Translations under genes and position numbers: made by a program | Notes under the pieces: generated by a model | What the model saw: the letters and a program-made list of their open reading frames with translations, nothing else | What the model was told of the DNA's origin: nothing | Database searches by the model: none | Assembly: GCA_021325695.1 (NCBI GenBank) | Contig: JAJTCR010000100.1 | Location: forward strand, 1 to 9,112 | Length of the DNA stretch: 9,112 nt | DNA from: Steroidobacteraceae bacterium | Lineage (GTDB): Bacteria; Pseudomonadota; Gammaproteobacteria; Steroidobacterales; Steroidobacteraceae | Reading direction: 5' to 3' | Part shown: one piece after another, positions 6,504 to 9,112 of the stretch | Layout of the letters: the number at the start of each line of letters is the position of its first letter | Numbering within the stretch: position 1 is the first letter of the stretch

Positions 6504-7210
6504 CCGTGTTCCTGCAACCCGAGGCGTCATTGCCCGACACCGCGCGCGTGCCCGCGCCGTGGACGCTGCGCGGACACGGATGGATCGTGCTGCTGCGCCT
6601 GCCGCGCACCGCGACGGCCCGCACGGCGTTCGTCGACCGCGAACTGCAGGGATCGCTGCGGGCGGCAATGTCGGCGTTGGTGTGCGTCGAGTACACGGAC
6701 GCCCCGTGCGGCGCCTACCGCGAGCTGCTGTTCGTCCCGGGCACGATGCGCTTCCCGGACGGCCGGCGGCATCCGTCGATCAGCCGCATCCTCGTCTCGA
6801 CCTGGACCAGCGTCGTCAACGGCCGGGAGAACTGGGGCATCCCCAAGGACCGCGCCGATTTCGACATCGTCCGGGGACGCGAACGCGACGGCTTCAGCGT
6901 CTCCGACCGCGGCCGCAACCTTTGCCACGTGGAATTCGAGACACCGCGCGGACCACGCCTGCCGTTTCGCACGTCGTGGCTGCCGGGGAGCTGGGGCACG
7001 CTCGCGCAGGTGCACGAAGGGAGGGCGTTCTACTACCAGCCTCGCGCGCGCGGATCGCTGCGACCCGCTCGCCTGCTGGACGGCCGCTACGACGGGACGC
7101 TGTTTCCGGACCTTGCCGCGGCGACCGTGCTGGCGTCGCTGCGGGTCGAGGATTTTTCGATGGAATTCCCCGTCGCGAGGATTGGGGAAGGGTCGCCCAC
7201 GATGGTGTGA
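6500..7210 (+). CDS. Acetoacetate decarboxylase-like family protein
   Basis: A 236-residue soluble protein of the acetoacetate decarboxylase superfamily, whose founder turns acetoacetate into acetone plus CO2 through a Lys Schiff base. The segment VVNGRENWGIPKDRADF aligns with the Clostridium sequence around GRELSAYPKK: Gly-Arg-Glu and Pro-Lys are kept, and Lys116 here matches the Schiff-base Lys115. The second lysine, which lowers the pKa, is replaced by Asp117. Other blocks are CGAYRELLFVPG (70-81) and ISRILVSTWTS. GTG 6500 overlaps the YhhN TGA (GTGA); GTG 6506 is an alternative. Divergent superfamily members may act as other Schiff-base enzymes such as hydratases or aldolases, so decarboxylation is not assured. 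Confidence 0.82.
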   Translation: MTVFLQPEASLPDTARVPAPWTLRGHGWIVLLRLPRTATARTAFVDRELQGSLRAAMSALVCVEYTDAPCGAYRELLFVPGTMRFPDGRRHPSISRILVSTWTSVVNGRENWGIPKDRADFDIVRGRERDGFSVSDRGRNLCHVEFETPRGPRLPFRTSWLPGSWGTLAQVHEGRAFYYQPRARGSLRPARLLDGRYDGTLFPDLAAATVLASLRVEDFSMEFPVARIGEGSPTMV

Positions 7211-7252
7211 GCCCAGGCAACGGAAGCGTGCGTCGCCGCGACGTTCGATGCA

Positions 7253-7269
7253 CGAGGCGAGTCGCCTCG
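7253..7269. repeat. 17-bp perfect palindrome between convergent genes
   Basis: CGAGGCGA and TCGCCTCG flank a single G, an 8-1-8 inverted repeat midway in the 99-base gap between the ADC-like and urcA stops. No T tract follows on either strand, so it is not a standard intrinsic terminator, though it could still fold as a stem in either transcript. A smaller repeat (CGTCG-CCG-CGACG, 7231-7243) lies just before it. Confidence 0.5.
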
Positions 7270-7309
7270 CAGCGACCCGCCCCGGAGACCTCCGTGTCGA
7301 CGAAGGGCG

Positions 7310-7675
7310 TCAGCCGACCTTCGCTCCATCCCGCACGGCGTGCAGCGCCTGCACGCTCGGGTTACCGACCTTGCCGACGGCCTTTTCGAGCGTACGGTCG
7401 AAGCAGGCCTTGTACTGGCTGCGCGCCTTCAATTCACGCGAGCTCGGTTCGTTGCCGCAGGCGCGCTCGGCTGCCGACGACAGTCGCGCGTAGAGCGCCT
7501 TCGCGCCTTCGGCCGAGGTCAGGTCGAGGTCCGCGTAGCGTACGACGACGTCGTCGTGCTTCTCCGCGGGGGCGGTGCCGGGTTCGCCTGCCTGCACCGC
7601 GAGGGCGAGGCCGAACGTGCCCGCGAAAGCGGCCACCGAGCCGATCATCCTTGTCCTGAAGTCCTGGCGGTTCAT
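7310..7675 (-). CDS. UrcA family exported protein
   Basis: A 121-residue small periplasmic protein of the UrcA family, whose function is not established. The ATG at 7675 has a good Shine-Dalgarno (AGGAG, 7683-7687) 7 bases upstream. Residues 1-29 form a signal peptide: a basic N-terminus, a hydrophobic stretch at 11-27, and cleavage after AVQA. The family core VVVRYADLDLTSAEGAKALYARLSSAAERACG spans about 43-74. Two cysteines, Cys73 and Cys91, occupy the positions typical of the family and probably form a disulfide. The C-terminus is charged. It is a monocistronic gene, divergent from the membrane protein at 7832 and convergent with the ADC-like gene, with a palindrome on each side. Its frame is open much further upstream, but that extension is a shadow of the opposite-strand gene. 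Confidence 0.9.
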   Translation of the reverse strand: MNRQDFRTRMIGSVAAFAGTFGLALAVQAGEPGTAPAEKHDDVVVRYADLDLTSAEGAKALYARLSSAAERACGNEPSSRELKARSQYKACFDRTLEKAVGKVGNPSVQALHAVRDGAKVG

Positions 7676-7736
7676 CGTACTGCTCCTGTGTGTCTTCGTT
7701 TCGCGCTTTCGTTCTTTCACCGCGCAGACAGTTTGA

Positions 7737-7753
7737 TGCGCATGCCATGCGCA
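7737..7753. promoter_or_regulatory. 17-bp perfect palindrome in the divergent intergenic region
   Basis: TGCGCATG and CATGCGCA flank a single C. The site lies in the 156-base gap between divergent urcA (62 bases from its ATG) and the membrane protein gene (79 bases before its GTG). Its symmetry and place fit a dimeric repressor or activator operator serving one or both genes. The protein is unknown. I see no convincing -10/-35 pair for urcA. Confidence 0.5.
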
Positions 7754-7755
7754 CG

Positions 7756-7792
7756 TTCGTCGCTTCGTCGCGCGCGGCCGGCGCTTCGTCGC
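7756..7792 (+). repeat. Three direct copies of TTCGTCGC
   Basis: The octamer occurs at 7756-7763, 7764-7771 (tandem) and 7785-7792. The last two belong to an 11-base repeat CGCTTCGTCGC spaced 21 bases start to start, two helical turns. They lie between the 17-bp palindrome and the membrane-protein start and could be additional protein sites. In such G+C-rich DNA, chance or slippage remains possible. Confidence 0.35.
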
Positions 7793-7804
7793 AGCGCCAT
7801 CTGG

Positions 7805-7837
7805 TAAGGTGGGGAAAAGACGTGACGTGACGTGACG
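7805..7837 (+). promoter_or_regulatory. Shine-Dalgarno and GACGT tandem repeat with mini upstream reading frames
   Basis: TAAGGTGGGGA (7805-7815) matches 9 of 11 positions of the anti-SD complement. It is followed by 3.8 copies of GACGT (7819-7837). The repeat places GTG at 7822, 7827 and 7832. The first two read GTG-ACG-TGA and stop at once; only 7832 opens the membrane-protein gene. The SD is best spaced for 7822, so initiation at 7832 may depend on termination and reinitiation. Confidence 0.5.
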
Positions 7838-8428
7838 CAGGAAATCTTCTGGAAGCTCGCCTATACGGTGTTCGTCGTCGTGATCGTCGAGGTCTGGCGG
7901 CGGCATTACGGCTGGCGCAACCTGCTCTGGTTCTCGGACATCGCGCTGATCGGCGCGGTGCCGGCGCTCTGGCTCGAGAGCGCGGCCATCGCCAGCGTGC
8001 TCGCGGTCGCGGTGCTGCTGCCGGAGATTCTCTGGAACGTGGATTTCGGGCTGCGCCTGGTGCTGCGACGCCGGATCACCGGCCTGACCGACTACATGTT
8101 CGAGCGTGAGCGGCCGCGGCTGCTGCGCGTGCTGTCGGCGTTGTTCCACGTGCCGCTGCCCGTGCTGTTGCTCTGGATGCTGGCTGAGTACGGCTACGAC
8201 CCGTCGGCAGGGCTGCCCGGGGCCGTCGTACTCGCGGCGATCGTGTTGCCCTGGAGCCGGGCGGTCGGCACGCCCGAGCGAAACATCAACTGGACCTTCG
8301 GACTCGGGGCAACGCGGACGCGACTGCCGGCGCAGCGTTACCTGGCGCAGCTGTTCGCCGGGTTCGTGCTCGTCGTGTTCATGCCGACACACCTGGGATT
8401 GCAGGCGTTGTTCCCGCCCCCGCCCTGA
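7832..8428 (+). CDS. Six-helix integral membrane protein, function unknown
   Basis: A 198-residue inner-membrane protein I cannot name. Hydrophobic segments fall at about 7-22, 31-47, 51-69, 100-118, 129-147 and 169-187. A basic loop (LRRRITGLTDYMFERERPRLLR, about 78-99) is probably cytoplasmic. Notable polar or aromatic motifs at helix edges are EVWRRHYGWRN, EILWNVDFGL, SALFHVPLP and TPERNINWTFG (147-157). These resemble an uncharacterised membrane family I recall from proteobacteria and planctomycetes, for which I know no function. GTG 7832 is the only in-frame start before the first helix; its Shine-Dalgarno is 16 bases away, with two mini-frames between. It is divergent from urcA. The C-terminus ends in four prolines. 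No enzymatic motif is recognised. Confidence 0.82.
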   Translation: MTQEIFWKLAYTVFVVVIVEVWRRHYGWRNLLWFSDIALIGAVPALWLESAAIASVLAVAVLLPEILWNVDFGLRLVLRRRITGLTDYMFERERPRLLRVLSALFHVPLPVLLLWMLAEYGYDPSAGLPGAVVLAAIVLPWSRAVGTPERNINWTFGLGATRTRLPAQRYLAQLFAGFVLVVFMPTHLGLQALFPPPP

Positions 8429-8551
8429 GCGGGATGGGCGCGTGCCGGATGATCGTTCGATCAGGTCGTGACGTCGCGACGCGGACCGATACCTACGGGA
8501 TCCGCGCACGGTTTCGGAGAACACGGTTGCACCGCGCAGGCGACCGCTGCG
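8429..8551. other. Intergenic region with small inverted and direct repeats
   Basis: No gene is seen here. It contains TGATCG-TT-CGATCA (8450-8463), the palindrome CGTCGCGACG (8472-8481), and CACGGTT twice, at 8507-8513 and 8522-8528 (15 bases apart). TTGCACC at 8527-8533 recurs at 8557-8563, exactly 30 bases on, flanking the -10 box of the next feature. These look like control sites for the downstream RNA. No T-rich terminator is visible after the membrane-protein stop. Confidence 0.4.
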
Positions 8552-8557
8552 TATAAT
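8527..8557 (+). promoter_or_regulatory. Putative sigma-70 promoter for the structured RNA
   Basis: A perfect -10 box TATAAT is at 8552-8557, rare in this G+C-rich window. TTGCAC (8527-8532) could be a weak -35, but the 19-base spacer is long and only TTG matches. TG lies two bases, not one, before the -10, so it is close to but not a true extended -10. Transcription would begin near 8563-8566. Confidence 0.6.
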
Positions 8558-8563
8558 TGCACC

Positions 8564-8713
8564 CAGCATCAAGACACGGGCGTTCGCGCCCGGCCAACCT
8601 GCCTTCCCGGGCAAGGTGGCTCGCACCGACGAGGTGCAGATGCGGCCGGCAGGCAACGAAGCGGGTGCACGCTCCTCGACCCTCCGGCGCGACATGGCGG
8701 CGGAGGGTTTTTT
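8564..8713 (+). ncRNA. Candidate structured RNA (riboswitch-like leader or small RNA)
   Basis: About 150 nt between a TATAAT promoter and an intrinsic terminator, with no good reading frame. Helices seen: CGGGCG/CGCCCG with a TTCG loop (8577-8592); a 7-bp helix 8599-8605/8613-8619 with two G-U pairs; and GCACC/GGTGC with loop GACGA (8623-8637). The last is incompatible with GTGCA/TGCAC (8634-8638 with 8666-8670), which can extend by CGAG/CTCG (8630-8633 with 8675-8678). CCTGCC (8598-8603) can also pair with GGCAGG (8648-8653). Mutually exclusive helices before a terminator and a gene are typical of riboswitches and attenuators, but a free-standing sRNA is equally possible. It does not match any class I can recall in full. 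The start is estimated from the promoter. Confidence 0.55.
8680..8713 (+). terminator. Intrinsic terminator
   Basis: CCCTCCG (8680-8686) pairs with CGGAGGG (8701-8707). After a G-G mismatch, CGC (8688-8690) pairs with GCG (8697-8699), leaving a six-base loop, and six Ts follow (8708-8713). It lies 85 bases before the next ATG, so it either ends a small RNA or controls read-through into that gene. Confidence 0.9.
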
Positions 8714-8798
8714 GTGTCTGGTCCAAACCCCTCGTCCAGTCCGGGTCGCGCCGCGCTGCCACCGGTCAGGTCGGAGCCCGAGGTCTGGAGACAGGATC

Positions 8799-9112
8799 AT
8801 GACGCAGCAGTGGAATTCGGCGAACACGGCCCGTCGGGCGGCGCCCGCAACGCGGGCGACCGCGTCCATCGACGAGACGGAGGCGTACTTGCGCGCGGCA
8901 GGGCGACGCGGTGCGCCGCACGCGCTCGTGGGCGAGGCGCTCGTCCGCTACTGGCGATTCGTCGCGAACTCGACGGTCTCCGAGCGCGAAGCGGTCGTGC
9001 GGGCGTTGCGCGCCGACATCGCGACCGGGCACACCACCGCCCGCGCGTACGTGCCCGTGGCCCTCGGCGAACCGGATTTTGCGCTGGCGCGCGCTGCGAC
9101 GCGGGCGTACGT
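8799..9112 (+). CDS. Unrecognised protein, 5' part only
   Basis: An open frame of 104 codons running off the window end, with strong G/C third positions and no stop. The ATG at 8799 has GGAG at 8787-8790, 8 bases upstream. No signal peptide or membrane segment is visible. The first 22 residues are low-complexity Ala/Thr/Arg. From about residue 23 an alpha-helical region follows (DETEAYLRAAGRRGAPHALVGEALV, then SEREAVVRALRADIATG, then GEPDFALARAATRAY). The helical spacing is faintly like repeat proteins, but I recognise no family. It sits 85 bases after the terminator of the structured RNA, so it may be the gene that RNA controls. The minus-strand frame over this region (8766-9032) is Arg-rich and looks like its shadow. 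Confidence 0.65.
   Translation, partial: MTQQWNSANTARRAAPATRATASIDETEAYLRAAGRRGAPHALVGEALVRYWRFVANSTVSEREAVVRALRADIATGHTTARAYVPVALGEPDFALARAATRAY

Noticed and set aside
4911..6668. Minus-strand 585-residue frame
   Set aside because: Runs out of frame across the patatin, YhhN and ADC-like genes with a biased composition and no motif.
7253..7269. Intrinsic terminator between the convergent genes
   Set aside because: Strong stem but no T tract on either strand, so recorded only as a palindrome.
8623..8680. Resemblance to SAH or guanidine-III riboswitches
   Set aside because: Fragments such as GAGGTGC and a possible pseudoknot look similar, but the required conserved core and outer-helix pairings are not met, and the downstream gene is not an expected target.
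8564..8713. 4.5S SRP RNA or tRNA
   Set aside because: No GGAAGGAAGCAGCC-type SRP loop and no T-loop or cloverleaf.
8557..8802. Plus-strand 81-residue frame over the RNA
   Set aside because: Starts at the -10 box, crosses the terminator and has no motif or ribosome site; chance frame.
7676..8869. Upstream extension of UrcA to 519 residues
   Set aside because: Antisense to the membrane protein and the structured RNA; the ATG at 7675 has an ideal Shine-Dalgarno and signal peptide.

Overview
This is a high-G+C bacterial window with strong G/C bias at third codon positions. It is gene-dense, with frequent GTG starts and 4-base GTGA stop/start overlaps. The gene set (a UrcA-family secreted protein, aerobic GlpD, YhhN, an acetoacetate-decarboxylase-like protein, and a DUF1343/NamZ protein beside a DOMON-like protein) suggests a pseudomonadote. 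A free-living gammaproteobacterium of the Xanthomonadales/Nevskiales/Steroidobacter kind fits best, but this placement is inference. I see no transposon, phage, CRISPR array, rRNA or tRNA.

Layout. (1) 96-1472 (+): a secreted protein with an Ig-like domain followed by a cysteine-rich domain resembling a glycoside hydrolase. (2) 5986-1495 (-): a tight four-gene operon running patatin-like lipase, DOMON-like protein, NamZ/DUF1343 family protein, GlpD. The gap is 6 bases at the first junction, and the last two junctions are GTGA overlaps. A perfect 10-bp hairpin lies exactly over the start codon of the third gene. (3) 6033-7210 (+): a YhhN (lysoplasmalogenase-type) membrane protein overlapping an acetoacetate-decarboxylase-like gene by 4 bases. 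The YhhN reading frame runs back into the 5' end of the divergent patatin gene, and the usual first membrane helix is missing. (4) 7310-7675 (-): a UrcA family exported protein, with a perfect 17-bp palindrome on each side. (5) 7832-8428 (+): an unnamed six-helix membrane protein whose start follows a GACGT pentamer tract that creates two tiny upstream GTG reading frames. (6) 8429-8798: a regulatory region with repeats, a TATAAT promoter, a structured RNA of about 150 nt with mutually exclusive helices, and a textbook intrinsic terminator. (7) 8799 to the window end (+): the start of an unrecognised protein.

How the genes may work together. Patatin-like lipase, YhhN and GlpD can be placed on one route: deacylation of phospholipid, cleavage of lysoplasmalogen, and oxidation of glycerol-3-phosphate to DHAP. 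The NamZ-like and DOMON-like genes point to peptidoglycan amino sugars. The central block therefore looks like an envelope turnover or scavenging locus; this is inference from families and gene order. The least explained parts are the 8564-8713 RNA with its downstream gene, the hairpin at 4207-4230, and the head-to-head overlap around 5877-5986.
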